Below, piece after piece: positions 26,511 through 36,451 of a stretch of DNA of 64,000 nt (positions are counted from its first letter, which is position 1; each line of letters opens with the position of its first letter). Source of the stretch: an uncultured Flavobacteriaceae bacterium. GTDB lineage: Bacteria; Bacteroidota; Bacteroidia; Flavobacteriales; Flavobacteriaceae. The notes under the pieces are model-generated. The model had not been told where the DNA came from. It did not search any database and was given only the letters and a program-made list of their open reading frames with translations. The position numbers were made by a program, and so were the translations under genes. The DNA lies in contig CALSPF010000001.1 in assembly GCA_943788165.1 (NCBI GenBank), forward strand, positions 372,001 to 436,000, given 5' to 3'.

Positions 26511-26518
26511 TATATTTG
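26511..26518 (+). promoter_or_regulatory. -7 element of the trkA-trkH promoter
   Basis: TATATTTG, a perfect TAnnTTTG match, 23 bases before the trkA ATG. No clean -33 box is found at the standard spacing. Confidence 0.55.
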
Positions 26519-26541
26519 TTCATGCTTTCGAATACAAACCA

Positions 26542-27891
26542 ATGAAGATAATTATCGCCGGAGCAGGGGAAGTAGGCTTTCACTTAGCAAAATTACTTTC
26601 TTTTGAATCACAGGACATCACTTTAATTGACACCCATAAAGAGCGATTAAATTACGCAGAGAATCATCTCGATATCAAAGCGATTAAAGGAGATGCAACT
26701 TCTTTGCGCATAATGAAAGAGGCTAAAATAGACACATCTGATCTTTTTATTGCCGTTACCGAACAAGAAACAACCAACATTACAATTTGCGCCTTGGCCA
26801 AACAAATGGGTTGTAAGAAAACCATTGCACGTATTTCGAGTTCAGAGTTCATTAATCATAATGACGAGGTGAGTTTTGAAAAATTGGGGGTTGATGAGTT
26901 AATTTCTCCTGAAGAACTAGCTTCCATTGAAATTCAGCAACTACTTGATCAGTCAGCTTTTAGCGATAGTTATGAGTTTGAAAACGGTGCCCTTACCCTC
27001 TTGGGAACCACTCTAGAAGAGTCAGTTCCTTTTGTGGGCAAAACGGTTAAAGAAGCCGCACAGATTTTTCCAGACATTCATTTTATGCCCATTGCTCTCC
27101 AGCGCAAGGGAACGCAATACACAATCATTCCTAGAGGTGATACCCAACTTGAGGCAAACGATTTGGTTTACTTCATTACCCTTAAAGAAGGGGTAGAAGA
27201 ACTGTACAAATTGACAGGAAGAAATAAAGAAGTTATCAAGAATGTTATGATTCTGGGAGGCGGTAAGATTGGATATAGTACAGCCAAAACATTGGCGGAG
27301 AAAAAATTCAATGTCATTTTGGTAGAGCAAAATAAGAACAAGGCCTTTGAATTGGCCGACCAATTGCCCGACGTAATGGTAATTAATGGCGATGGAAGGA
27401 ATGTGGAGCTTTTGGAAGAAGAAGGTTTAGAAGCCATGGATGCATTTATTTGTGTGACAGAAAATTCTGAAACCAATATCATGTCCTGTTTAATGGCCAA
27501 GTCCAAAAACGTTAAAAAGGCCATTGCTTTGGTTGAGAATATGGATTATTTCCAACTGTCGCACTCCATTGGAATAGATACATTGATTAATAAAAAATTA
27601 CTTACAGCAAATACAATTTTCCGTTACATACGTAGAGGAGAAGTGGTTGATTTAACTAAACTCAATAGTTTAAACGCCGAAATATTAGAATTTATCGTCA
27701 AGCCAGAGTCAAAAGTAAATGGGATGCAAATTAGGGACATTGATTTTCCTCGATCTGCAACCATTGGCGGTGTGATAAAAGAAGGTGAAGGAGTCATTGC
27801 CCTAGGAGGATATAAGATCGAAGCGGGCGACCGTGTTGTTGTTTGTTGTCTCCCTCGTGCCCTAGATAAGGTGGAAAGTTTATTTTTATAA
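26542..27891 (+). CDS. trkA: Trk system potassium transporter TrkA
   Basis: Cytoplasmic NAD(H)-binding regulatory subunit of the Trk K+ uptake system, 449 residues. It has two tandem RCK units, each a Rossmann domain followed by an RCK-C domain. The first Rossmann motif is GAGEVGFHLAKLL at residue 6 and the second is GGGKIGYSTAKTL near residue 238. RCK-C segments include FVGKTVKEAAQIFPD and VNGMQIRDIDFPRSATIGGV. The frame extends 23 codons upstream across the promoter box, so ATG 26542 is the start. The trkH ATG lies 1 base past its stop, so the two are translated together. Confidence 0.96.
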   Translation: MKIIIAGAGEVGFHLAKLLSFESQDITLIDTHKERLNYAENHLDIKAIKGDATSLRIMKEAKIDTSDLFIAVTEQETTNITICALAKQMGCKKTIARISSSEFINHNDEVSFEKLGVDELISPEELASIEIQQLLDQSAFSDSYEFENGALTLLGTTLEESVPFVGKTVKEAAQIFPDIHFMPIALQRKGTQYTIIPRGDTQLEANDLVYFITLKEGVEELYKLTGRNKEVIKNVMILGGGKIGYSTAKTLAEKKFNVILVEQNKNKAFELADQLPDVMVINGDGRNVELLEEEGLEAMDAFICVTENSETNIMSCLMAKSKNVKKAIALVENMDYFQLSHSIGIDTLINKKLLTANTIFRYIRRGEVVDLTKLNSLNAEILEFIVKPESKVNGMQIRDIDFPRSATIGGVIKEGEGVIALGGYKIEAGDRVVVCCLPRALDKVESLFL

Positions 27892-27892
27892 A

Positions 27893-29389
27893 ATGCATAA
27901 ACTCAATAGCGAAATCATTTGTTATTTAATGGGAGTTCTGCTCCTGTTCAATGGTGGTTTTATGTTGTTGTCGACCTTGGTGAGTATCCTTACAAAAGAC
28001 GGTGTGACCGTCGAATTGTCGCTGGCAGCTTTGCTCACCCTCATGGTAGGGATAATTTTAATGCTCATTACCCGTAATCACACCAAACAATTGAGTAAAA
28101 GGGAGGGTTATCTTGTTGTTACCATTGGTTGGATTTTAATGACTTTTTCGGGTATGTTGCCCTATTTATTGACCGACGTTTTTTCTGATGTTTCTGGTGC
28201 TTTCTTTGAAACCATGTCTGGTTATACCACAACTGGCTCCTCTGCATTAGCCGATATTGAAGTAGTGCCCAAGGGCGTTTTATTTTGGCGCAGTACTACC
28301 CACTGGATTGGTGGAATGGGAATTATTGTTTTGGCCATTGCGATACTTCCATTGTTGGGAATTGGAGGAATGCAGTTGTTTACGGCCGAAGCCCCAGGGC
28401 CAAGTTCCGATAAATTACACCCGCGAATTACCGACACAGCCAAGCGTCTGTGGTTCATCTATGTTGGATTTACAGTGCTCGAAACCCTAATGCTTTGGGC
28501 AGCCGGTATGAGTTTGTTTGATGCAATCAATCATGCCATGAGCTCAGTGTCAACGGGTGGTTTTTCAACAAAAAACACAAGTGTTTCTTTTTGGAATGAT
28601 CAACCATTGATTCAATACATCATTCTCGTTTTTATGTTTCTTGCTGGAGTGAACTTTGTGTTGAGTTACTTTGCTTTTACAGGTCAAATAAAACGTTTGT
28701 TTCGGGATGAGGAATTTCGTTTTTACAGCCGTATGATCTTAATATGTTCCACTGTTGTGGCTCTTGTTTTGATTGTCAATGTTGATATGCTTAACAGTAC
28801 ATTTAATCATCCCCAAGTATTTGGGAAAATTGAAAGTTCTATTCGACATGCCTTGTTTCAAGTAATTGCTGTGGTGACTACAACAGGTTTTGTCACTGCC
28901 GATTTTACGGCTTGGACACCTTTTTTAACATTGCTGTTTTTCGGTTTAATGTTTATGGGTGGATCGGCAGGGTCTACCTCTGGAGGGGTTAAAGTTGTGC
29001 GCCATTACTTAATGATCAAGAGTGGTTTGTTGGAGTTTAACCGTGCCTTGCATCCAAATGCCGTTTTGCCGATACGTTACAACAAGGGGATTGTCCAAGA
29101 AAATGTCATCCACACCATTTATGGTTTTTTCATTTTATACATGATTTCATTCATTATTGGCGCCCTTGGTTTTTCGTTTTTAGGACTCGATTTTGTCACC
29201 TCCATTGGGGTAGCGGCTTCTAGCCTTGGGAATGTGGGTCCTGCTCTAGGTGATTTTGGTCCAGCTTTCTCTTTCTACGAAATGTCGATGGGGAGCAAGT
29301 GGTGGGCATCTTTCTTGATGCTCCTAGGACGATTAGAACTTTTTACGGTCTTGATTTTGTTTACACCGTTTTTCTGGAAAAAAATCTAA
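27893..29389 (+). CDS. trkH: TrkH family potassium uptake protein
   Basis: A 498-residue integral membrane K+ channel-like subunit with four repeated membrane-pore-membrane units. The four pore loops are visible: SGYTTTGSS (about residue 107), SSVSTGGFS (about 216), VTTTGF (about 328) and SSLGNVGPA (about 442), each with the selectivity-filter glycine. The first unit is preceded by an extra pair of N-terminal hydrophobic helices. It couples to TrkA, encoded directly upstream. Its stop overlaps the convergent rarA stop by 4 bases. Confidence 0.96.
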   Translation: MHKLNSEIICYLMGVLLLFNGGFMLLSTLVSILTKDGVTVELSLAALLTLMVGIILMLITRNHTKQLSKREGYLVVTIGWILMTFSGMLPYLLTDVFSDVSGAFFETMSGYTTTGSSALADIEVVPKGVLFWRSTTHWIGGMGIIVLAIAILPLLGIGGMQLFTAEAPGPSSDKLHPRITDTAKRLWFIYVGFTVLETLMLWAAGMSLFDAINHAMSSVSTGGFSTKNTSVSFWNDQPLIQYIILVFMFLAGVNFVLSYFAFTGQIKRLFRDEEFRFYSRMILICSTVVALVLIVNVDMLNSTFNHPQVFGKIESSIRHALFQVIAVVTTTGFVTADFTAWTPFLTLLFFGLMFMGGSAGSTSGGVKVVRHYLMIKSGLLEFNRALHPNAVLPIRYNKGIVQENVIHTIYGFFILYMISFIIGALGFSFLGLDFVTSIGVAASSLGNVGPALGDFGPAFSFYEMSMGSKWWASFLMLLGRLELFTVLILFTPFFWKKI

Positions 29390-30666
29390 TAGCCGTACTT
29401 CTTTTTCCAGCGTTCTTTCAAAAATTGCCTGATTTGATTTTCTTTTGGATTACCACCAGGTTCATAAAACCGTGTATTTTCTATTTGTTCAGGTAAATAG
29501 GCCTGCTCTACAAAATTATTGGGGTAATCATGGGCGTATTTGTATCCTTTGCCATAATTCAACTCTTTCATAAGCTGGGTTGGAGCATTCCTTAAATGCA
29601 AGGGCACAGCTAGGTTTCCGGTTTCTTTTATGAACTGTATGCTTTTGTTGATGGCCATGTAAGACGCATTGCTTTTTGGACTTGTGGCCAAATAGGTAGC
29701 GCATTGGCTCAAGATAATTCGCGCTTCTGGGTAGCCAATTGCTTGAACAGCTTGAAAGGTGGTGTTGGCCAAAACCAATGCATTGGGATTGGCATTTCCT
29801 ATATCTTCTGAGGCAGAAATTAATAGCCTACGCGCAATGAATTTAACATCTTCACCACCACCAATTAAACGAGCTAACCAATAGACAGCAGCATTGGGGT
29901 CACTTCCACGAATCGATTTTATCAATGCAGAGGCAATATCATAATGTAAGTCTCCATTTTTATCAAAAAGTACTGTTGAAGTTTGCGCTTGGTTGAGGAC
30001 TAGGTCATTGGTGAGGACAATCTCCTTGGTACTAGAAGAAATTACAACTAGTTCCAACAGGGAGAGTAGTTTACGTGCATCCCCACCAGAAAGATTTAAT
30101 AACGCTTCGTCTTCTTTTAGCGTTATGTCATACTTTTTTAGTTCGCTATCAGTTGTGATGGCCCGGTTTAATAAATTCCTTAAATCATCTATTTCTAGTG
30201 GCTGAAGCGTGAAGGTTTGGCAACGTGACAAAAGTGCATTGATGACTTCAAAACCGGGATTCTCTGTGGTGGCTCCAATTAAGGTCACATATCCTTTCTC
30301 CACCGCACCCAGCAAAGAATCTTGCTGCGATTTACTGAACCGATGTATTTCATCAATAAATAACAAAGCCCCTTTTTGGGTAAATAGCCCCCCAGACTGT
30401 TTTGCTTGTTCAATTACTTCTCTCACTTCTTTTACCCCAGAGTGGATGGCAGAGAGACTGTAAAAAGGGCGCTCATGTGCCTTGGCGATCAAGGTTGCAA
30501 GGGTTGTTTTTCCTGTTCCTGGTGGCCCCCAGAATAGAAGTGAGGGAATGTTTCCCGTTTCAATCATCAGGGAAAGAGCTCCTTTTTCACCAATCAAATG
30601 GTCTTGACCAACATAGTCAGTCAATTTTTTTGGGCGCATCCGTTCTGCAAGGGGTGCATGCATCAT
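29386..30666 (-). CDS. rarA: replication-associated recombination protein A (RarA/MgsA)
   Basis: AAA+ ATPase of 426 residues that acts at stalled replication forks. Walker A GPPGTGKTT is at residues 47-55 and Walker B LLFIDEIHRF at about 98. Sensor 1 GATTENPGF and the arginine finger region NALLSRCQTF follow, then the helical lid (SGGDARKLLSLLEL) and the C-terminal tetramerisation domain with KSIRGSDPNAAVYWLARLI and YKYAHDYPNNFVEQAYLP. It begins on the base right after the rlmB stop, so the two genes form an operon. Either of the first two Met codons could start it. Confidence 0.95.
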   Translation of the reverse strand: MMHAPLAERMRPKKLTDYVGQDHLIGEKGALSLMIETGNIPSLLFWGPPGTGKTTLATLIAKAHERPFYSLSAIHSGVKEVREVIEQAKQSGGLFTQKGALLFIDEIHRFSKSQQDSLLGAVEKGYVTLIGATTENPGFEVINALLSRCQTFTLQPLEIDDLRNLLNRAITTDSELKKYDITLKEDEALLNLSGGDARKLLSLLELVVISSSTKEIVLTNDLVLNQAQTSTVLFDKNGDLHYDIASALIKSIRGSDPNAAVYWLARLIGGGEDVKFIARRLLISASEDIGNANPNALVLANTTFQAVQAIGYPEARIILSQCATYLATSPKSNASYMAINKSIQFIKETGNLAVPLHLRNAPTQLMKELNYGKGYKYAHDYPNNFVEQAYLPEQIENTRFYEPGGNPKENQIRQFLKERWKKKYGY

Positions 30667-31404
30667 TTAGCTAAAATTACGTTGGCGGACAATTTCGTAA
30701 AGAACACTCCCACATGCAACAGATACGTTTAGCGATTCAATCGCTCCTACCATAGGTAGTTTAGCAGTCTCATCAAGTACCGCCAGTGTTCCCCGTGCAA
30801 TTCCCTTTTCTTCAGAACCCATAACAAGGGCTAATGGACTATTCAATTTTTTTGCAAAAATTGTATCGATTGCTTTTTCCGTTATTCCAACGGTTTTAAT
30901 CTCATTTGCTTGCAATTGGTAAATGGCGTCTTTTAGGTGTTCAACTTTAGCCAAAGGGACCGAGAATATAGCTCCTGCAGATGTTTTAATTGTGTCTGAT
31001 GTGATTCGTGCACTGCCCGTTTGTGGCAAAATGATTCCCGCCACACCTGTTGCAGATGCAGTACGAATTATTGCGCCTAAATTTCTCGTGTCGGTAATAT
31101 GGTCGAGCAAAAGGAATAAAGGTGTTTTAGTGGCAACTAAGGCCTTTTCAATCATTTCCTTAATGGATACAAACTCGATTGGAGAAATGGCCGCAATGGC
31201 GCCCTGGTGGTTTTTGGCATTAAACCGATCCAAACGTTCTTTTGGTACATAACTGTGTGATATACTTTGTTCGCGTAGCAAGAATTCTAATTGCTTAAAG
31301 AGCGGTCCACTCTGCCCTTTTAGTAGCCATACCTTCTCAATTGATTGTTTTGCTTCTATGCATTCTATTATGGCTCTTACACCATAAATTTCTTGTTTAT
31401 CCAT
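30667..31404 (-). CDS. rlmB: 23S rRNA (guanosine-2'-O-)-methyltransferase RlmB
   Basis: A 245-residue SPOUT methyltransferase that modifies G2251 in the peptidyl-transferase centre in E. coli. It shows IYGVRAIIECIE at the N-terminus, the linker HQGAIAAISP and the knot motifs LLDHITDTRNLGAIIRTA, ALVMGSEEKGI and LPMVGAIESLNVSVACG. ATG 31404 was chosen. The longer frame to 31440 translates the susD terminator hairpin (WFFF) and is not family sequence. It begins only 20 bases past that terminator, so its promoter is unclear. rarA follows directly. Confidence 0.93.
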   Translation of the reverse strand: MDKQEIYGVRAIIECIEAKQSIEKVWLLKGQSGPLFKQLEFLLREQSISHSYVPKERLDRFNAKNHQGAIAAISPIEFVSIKEMIEKALVATKTPLFLLLDHITDTRNLGAIIRTASATGVAGIILPQTGSARITSDTIKTSAGAIFSVPLAKVEHLKDAIYQLQANEIKTVGITEKAIDTIFAKKLNSPLALVMGSEEKGIARGTLAVLDETAKLPMVGAIESLNVSVACGSVLYEIVRQRNFS

Positions 31405-31423
31405 TTTTTTTGGCTGTAAGTTA

Positions 31424-31456
31424 AAAAAAAACCACCTCAATTGAGGTGGTTTTTTT
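31424..31456 (-). terminator. bidirectional-looking terminator after susD (unit 1)
   Basis: A perfect palindrome, AAAAAAACCACCTCAA / TTGAGGTGGTTTTTTT, 21 bases past the susD stop. The T-run is good in both directions, but only minus-strand genes lie next to it. Confidence 0.9.
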
Positions 31457-31477
31457 AAAAACGAAATTGCTTACTAA

Positions 31478-32977
31478 TTAGTTCTGATCGGCTAATAAAG
31501 GATTATCTCTAATTTCCTCTTCTGGAATTTCAAAAGTCATTTTTTCGTTGTCAAATGCGTAGGATGTGCCTGGAAAATCCAACCAATTCGTACCACGTGT
31601 AATTGTTTCTTTTCGACGTTTTACGCGAAAATAACTTTTACCTTCTCCCCAAAGTTCAATTCTAGATTGTAATTTGATTTCATCAAGCAAATCAGCTTTG
31701 TTCATACCATCAATATATGCAGAAGTACCTGTTTTTAGACGAAGATCAACTAGTGTTTTGAGGTGTATTTTTGCATTAACTAAATCACCCGAATCAGCAA
31801 AACCTTCAGCAGCAAGTAAATACATTTCAGCAACTCTCATATAGATAAGGTCCGCAGTAACCTGACGCTGACCACCGATTGTTCTACCTTCATGATAAAA
31901 TTTATTTGAAGGGAAATAGGGAAATCCATTGTAATCAACAAATTGATCCTTTCTGTAATCATCATCATCAATCATGGCGAATAAACCATCATCCATTGTC
32001 TTATAATTTCCAGCCCACTGATAGCTGTAAGAATAAATATCCATTTGTCCCCAAAAAGAAACAAGTCCAAGTCCTTGATCGGCTGTTATATCAACACCCC
32101 ACATTGCTCCAGTTGCAGCATTTACATCGTTGAAACCACCAGCATTGTTATCACCTTGAAAAACAATTTGACTTGGTGTCATTAATGAAAACGCACCACT
32201 ATTTACAACAGCAGCAGCATTTAGAGCCATATTTGCGAAATCACCCTTAGCACCATAAGCATAGGCAAGCAATCCACGCGCAACCCATTGGTTGATTTGT
32301 GATTTATCGCCTCTACTGAAGCCATCAAGATAATCAATTGCTTTAGTCAAATCACTCTCAATTAACGTGTAAACATCTGATAAAGTAGATTTTGCTACAT
32401 TAGGTGTTTTAGTGTCCGTGTAAATTGGTAGTACCTCTTTCGATAAATTACTAGGATCGTTGACATATAATTGGCTTAAATATAAGTAACCATATGCTCT
32501 AGCTGCAAGTGCTTGACCAAAAAATGATTTTGCATCATCAGTCTCTGGAACAAAATCATTACCACCTAACCCATCAATCACAATATTAGCAGCAAAAATT
32601 ATTTTGTAGTAAAAGCGCCAATTTGCATAATTATGGAAATGCGTAAAGTCCTCTGTGGTCTGGAATTCTGTAATTGCAGCCCACCTACTATACCCTTTTC
32701 TGGCAAGGGCCATATCTCCGGATAATAAATCTAATTTTATGTCAGTACTCTTTTGACCAAAATCCTCATGGTTGTTAACACCACCTGCATTTGAATCGTA
32801 CATTGTTGCATAAATACCAGCAACGTTTGCAGATTGTAAGTTAGGGTTTAATTGAGAAGCAGCAGTAATTTGCTCTCCTGAAATTTGTTCAGTTGGGAAT
32901 GTGATTAAAAACTCTTTTTCACATCCACCTATTGTTATAAGTAAAAATAGGATTGTAATTTTTATTGTGTTTTTCAT
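31478..32977 (-). CDS. RagB/SusD family nutrient uptake lipoprotein (unit 1)
   Basis: A 499-residue outer-surface lipoprotein that caps a SusC-type transporter and binds its ligand. The signal ends in the lipobox TIGGC (Cys about residue 19), followed by EKEFL. The helical TPR-like SusD core is evident in RAYGYLYLSQLYVND, INQWVARGLLAYAYGAKGDF, RVAEMYLLAAEGFADSGD and LWGEGKSYFRVKRRK. The C-terminal EIPEEEIRDNPLL is typical of the family. It lies 12 bases after the susC stop and ends at a strong terminator. The ligand is unknown, because no carbohydrate-active enzyme gene accompanies the pair. Confidence 0.92.
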   Translation of the reverse strand: MKNTIKITILFLLITIGGCEKEFLITFPTEQISGEQITAASQLNPNLQSANVAGIYATMYDSNAGGVNNHEDFGQKSTDIKLDLLSGDMALARKGYSRWAAITEFQTTEDFTHFHNYANWRFYYKIIFAANIVIDGLGGNDFVPETDDAKSFFGQALAARAYGYLYLSQLYVNDPSNLSKEVLPIYTDTKTPNVAKSTLSDVYTLIESDLTKAIDYLDGFSRGDKSQINQWVARGLLAYAYGAKGDFANMALNAAAVVNSGAFSLMTPSQIVFQGDNNAGGFNDVNAATGAMWGVDITADQGLGLVSFWGQMDIYSYSYQWAGNYKTMDDGLFAMIDDDDYRKDQFVDYNGFPYFPSNKFYHEGRTIGGQRQVTADLIYMRVAEMYLLAAEGFADSGDLVNAKIHLKTLVDLRLKTGTSAYIDGMNKADLLDEIKLQSRIELWGEGKSYFRVKRRKETITRGTNWLDFPGTSYAFDNEKMTFEIPEEEIRDNPLLADQN

Positions 32978-32989
32978 TTTTCGTACAAT

Positions 32990-35900
32990 TTAAAAGTTAA
33001 TATTAGCTCCAAATGTAACAGTGGATAACGGGTTATAGTTATACCAACTTGTATTTCCGCTTGCTGCAGTTGTAGGATTGTAACCTTTTCTTTTTGAAAG
33101 CATCATCAAATTATCACCTGTAAAAAATAAACGTAAAGAGGAAACACCTATTTCTTCAAGTGCTGAGTCGTTAATTGAATAACCTACACGTAAACTACTT
33201 AGACTCAAGTAATCTGAGCTTGTGAGAAAACGAGTTGAAGTTGACCCTTGATTTATCTGTGTGTTAAGATCCAATCTCGGTACATCAGTAACATCTCCGG
33301 CTTGTTGCCATCTACCAGATATATCTGTGTGAAGGTTGTAGTCAGCATTTTGTCTTACGTTTCTCATTAAATTAGCATAAGCAGAGTCATATCCATAACC
33401 ACCCAAACTGTATAAGAATAATGCTGTAAAGTCAAATCCTTTATATTCTGCATTTAAACTAAATGATCCCGCTAAGTCAGGATAAGATGACTTATCATTG
33501 AATTTTTTAGTGGCCTCTGTGTAAACTTCGGTGGTCGACGTTAAAATAACATCATCTGGGTTTAGTATTTTATGATCGTATAAAGAAAGAATTTCTTCTC
33601 CGCTATCAAAAGCGCCATTGTTATCTGCATCAACATAACTAACATTCCACATTGCTGCTCCATTATCTGGATTTACACCAGCACTTTCTCTGATATAGAA
33701 ATCATACAAAGATCTTCCTTTAGCTTGTGCAAAATAACCATCTACATTCAGAAGTTTTTCTTCTCCTGTCGCTGGATCCAAAGGCATTTGTGTTAATTCG
33801 TTTTGTATAGAAGCTGCAAGAACGCGAATATCTAATTTGAAGTCATCTGTATCAATAACATGGAAATTAACATCTAATTCTATCCCTTTGTTTACAAGTG
33901 CTCCATCATTAACTTGGATTGAGGCATAACCTACAGATGGTCCAACTCTTCTAGAAAAAAGAAGATCTTCAACATCTTTGTTAAAATAATCGATACTGGC
34001 TTGCACAAAAGATCCCACAGAAAAGTCTAATCCAATTCCAAATTGATTAGATTTCTCCCACGTTAAGTCAGGATTCCCTTTTGAAGCAAATGCTAGGGAT
34101 ATATTATCATTTAAGTTGGAAACATCAAATAAATTGTATCCAGTATAATATCCAACACGTTGTTCACCTAACACACCATAACTGGTACGAACTTTCATTG
34201 TGCTAAAAATATTCTGGCTTTGGAAAAAGTCTTCATCACTGATAGCCCAGCTTAATCCAACAGAGCCAAATGTACCCCATTTATTGTTCACAAATCGAGA
34301 GGTTCCATCTCTACGAACTGTGAAATCAACAAAATATTTATCACTAATTGAATATGCTGCTCTTCCGAAATAACTTTCAAGAGAATAATCCTCTGTATAT
34401 GAGGTTGGTGGATTCGAAATAACTGCATTGCTAAATTCACGTCCCATAGGCTCTACAAGTTTGTACATAGATGAGCTCATATAATTACGTTCCCATCGCG
34501 TTGATTCATGTGCAACAAGAATCTCTAAGTTTGAATCATCGAAGTTTTTAATATATTTCAATCCATTAAAAAGAGTAAAATTAAAGTACTGATCTTTTGA
34601 CTTAAAAACATAACCACCTTGACCTTTTGAAGAGCTGTAAAAAGGTTCATTCACATAATCTCTGTTGTTAAGTGTGTATTGTAAACCAAATCGATTTTCA
34701 AAGGTTAGTCCCTCAGCAAGATCTAGGTTTATTTCAAAATTACCATTGAAATTGTGACCGATTGTTTCTCGAATACCAAGATTAGCATCTCCAATAGCGT
34801 TTGTTAATGGAGCAAATCCACGCGCTTGACCTTCATCAGCATAGTCATATCTATATCCACCATAATAAGGGTCGTCAATTTTATTCCCAGCACTGTCACG
34901 CATAAACAACGGATAAATTGATGGTACGTTTGTTGTTACCCAGAAAACACTTCCTGAATCCGAGGACTGCCCTCCATTATTGGTTTCCTGATATGAATAA
35001 CCTAGACGCGTGTTAGTTGACAGCCATTCTTTTGGACGACTGCTTAAGTTTAATCGTGCTGAATAACGTTTGAAGTCAGAATTGATAGAGTATCCAACAT
35101 CGTCAACAAATCCAAGAGAAGTGTAATAGGTTGTTGTATCGGAACCTCCAGAGATGTTTAAATTCACCTCTTGTCTTTGTGCATCCTGGAAAGCATAATC
35201 TGACCAATTTTCAGGGTTATAACGTCTGGTTACTCCTGGTAGAGTTTTACGTGTAACAGGATCAATTAATGATGCACCATTTTCGTTCCAAATATTGTAA
35301 TTTGGATCAATACCATTGTTTCCATATAAGTTAGCATTGGCATCTGCTGTTGGATCTGCTGATCCACCCAATACAGCTTTGTTGTATTGACCTTCCCATA
35401 AATACCCAATATATTCTTCCGGAGATTGGATGTAGTCATAACGTGGGAGTAAATCCATATTACTACCAGATCTTACTTGGATGCTCATTCTGCTTTTTTG
35501 AGCACTACCTTTTCTGGTATTAATAACAATCACTCCATTAGCACCACGTGATCCATAAATAGCTGTCGCAGAAGCATCTTTTAAAGCAACTGTGGATTCT
35601 ATATCTTGTGGATTAATTGAATTTAAACTTCCACTAAAGGGAACACCGTCTAATACAATTAGTGGAGATGTATTTCCATTAACAGATCCTGTTCCGCGTA
35701 TAGAAATTGTTGAATTGGTACCCGGTTGTCCTGAGTCGTTCACAACTTGAACACCTGCAACCTCTCCGGCCAATGCTTGAGTAATGTTAGTGACATTCTT
35801 CGAAGAAATGTTTTCAGAACCCACAATTTTCGCACTTCCTGTAAAAGACTTTCCACGAATCGAACTGTAACCGGTTGTTACAATAACTTCTTCAAGTGCA

Positions 35901-36193
35901 ACACCAGGTTCTAATGATATATTTAAAACGTCACCTAAAACGGTAACGTCTACATCTTGATATCCGATAAAGCTTATTGATAAGATTGCTCCTTCAACCG
36001 CTTCAATTGAATAATTACCATCAAAATCAGTTATTACACCATTACTGGTTCCTTTTTCAATTACTGAAGCACCAGGTAGAGGAAGACCACTCTCGTCGGT
36101 GATTACACCTGTTACTGTTTTTTGTGACCATCCGGAAAATGCGAAAAGCATTAGAGACAATGTCATTAAGAACATTTTTTTCATAATTTTCAT
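32990..36193 (-). CDS. SusC/RagA family TonB-linked outer membrane protein (unit 1)
   Basis: A TonB-dependent transporter of 1067 residues. After the signal peptide (MKKMFLMTLSLMLFAFSGWS) comes a carboxypeptidase-D-like domain (KTVTGVITDESGLPLPGASV), then the plug with ISIRGTGSVNGNTSPLIVLD and IYGSRGANGVIVINTRKG. A 22-strand barrel follows, ending in TVTFGANINF. It partners the SusD-like gene downstream. The first 25 residues are nearly the same as in the unit 2 SusC, but the bodies differ strongly, so the two import different ligands. The start may be ATG 36193 or ATG 36184; the latter matches the start of the paralogue. Confidence 0.94.
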   Translation of the reverse strand: MKIMKKMFLMTLSLMLFAFSGWSQKTVTGVITDESGLPLPGASVIEKGTSNGVITDFDGNYSIEAVEGAILSISFIGYQDVDVTVLGDVLNISLEPGVALEEVIVTTGYSSIRGKSFTGSAKIVGSENISSKNVTNITQALAGEVAGVQVVNDSGQPGTNSTISIRGTGSVNGNTSPLIVLDGVPFSGSLNSINPQDIESTVALKDASATAIYGSRGANGVIVINTRKGSAQKSRMSIQVRSGSNMDLLPRYDYIQSPEEYIGYLWEGQYNKAVLGGSADPTADANANLYGNNGIDPNYNIWNENGASLIDPVTRKTLPGVTRRYNPENWSDYAFQDAQRQEVNLNISGGSDTTTYYTSLGFVDDVGYSINSDFKRYSARLNLSSRPKEWLSTNTRLGYSYQETNNGGQSSDSGSVFWVTTNVPSIYPLFMRDSAGNKIDDPYYGGYRYDYADEGQARGFAPLTNAIGDANLGIRETIGHNFNGNFEINLDLAEGLTFENRFGLQYTLNNRDYVNEPFYSSSKGQGGYVFKSKDQYFNFTLFNGLKYIKNFDDSNLEILVAHESTRWERNYMSSSMYKLVEPMGREFSNAVISNPPTSYTEDYSLESYFGRAAYSISDKYFVDFTVRRDGTSRFVNNKWGTFGSVGLSWAISDEDFFQSQNIFSTMKVRTSYGVLGEQRVGYYTGYNLFDVSNLNDNISLAFASKGNPDLTWEKSNQFGIGLDFSVGSFVQASIDYFNKDVEDLLFSRRVGPSVGYASIQVNDGALVNKGIELDVNFHVIDTDDFKLDIRVLAASIQNELTQMPLDPATGEEKLLNVDGYFAQAKGRSLYDFYIRESAGVNPDNGAAMWNVSYVDADNNGAFDSGEEILSLYDHKILNPDDVILTSTTEVYTEATKKFNDKSSYPDLAGSFSLNAEYKGFDFTALFLYSLGGYGYDSAYANLMRNVRQNADYNLHTDISGRWQQAGDVTDVPRLDLNTQINQGSTSTRFLTSSDYLSLSSLRVGYSINDSALEEIGVSSLRLFFTGDNLMMLSKRKGYNPTTAASGNTSWYNYNPLSTVTFGANINF

Positions 36194-36318
36194 GTATAAG
36201 TATAATTATTAGTGGTGCTAATTTAACGTTTTCTTTTTTAAATGTTAAATAAATATTAATTTTTTTAAAAACAGTATTCGAGTTTTACTAGAATCGTTTT
36301 TTTATGCCCTTTATATTT

Positions 36319-36419
36319 TTTTGAGAATAAATTAAATGGGTGAAGATATTGCGCATGAAAAACAAAAATCACGTTAATCAATTTTTTATCATTTATGAAG
36401 TAGCTCAAACGTTACTTAA
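36319..36419. repeat. conserved intergenic block between susC and pabB, unit 1
   Basis: About 100 bases that are nearly the same as 42746-42846, with only a few changes, including a shared GAAGATATTGCGCATGAAAA. It lies between two divergent genes and probably holds both promoters. Farther left the two intergenic regions are much more diverged. Confidence 0.7.
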
Positions 36420-36421
36420 TT

Positions 36422-36429
36422 TATCTTTG
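36422..36429 (+). promoter_or_regulatory. -7 element of the pabB-pabC promoter, unit 1
   Basis: TATCTTTG, a perfect TAnnTTTG match, 22 bases before the pabB ATG. It is preserved in unit 2. Confidence 0.6.
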
Positions 36430-36451
36430 CTAAATCATTGATGTAAAAAAA

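Noticed and set aside
27022-27524. Antisense open frames of 113 and 118 codons across trkA
   Set aside because: They are shadows of the trkA frame without family sequence or start context.
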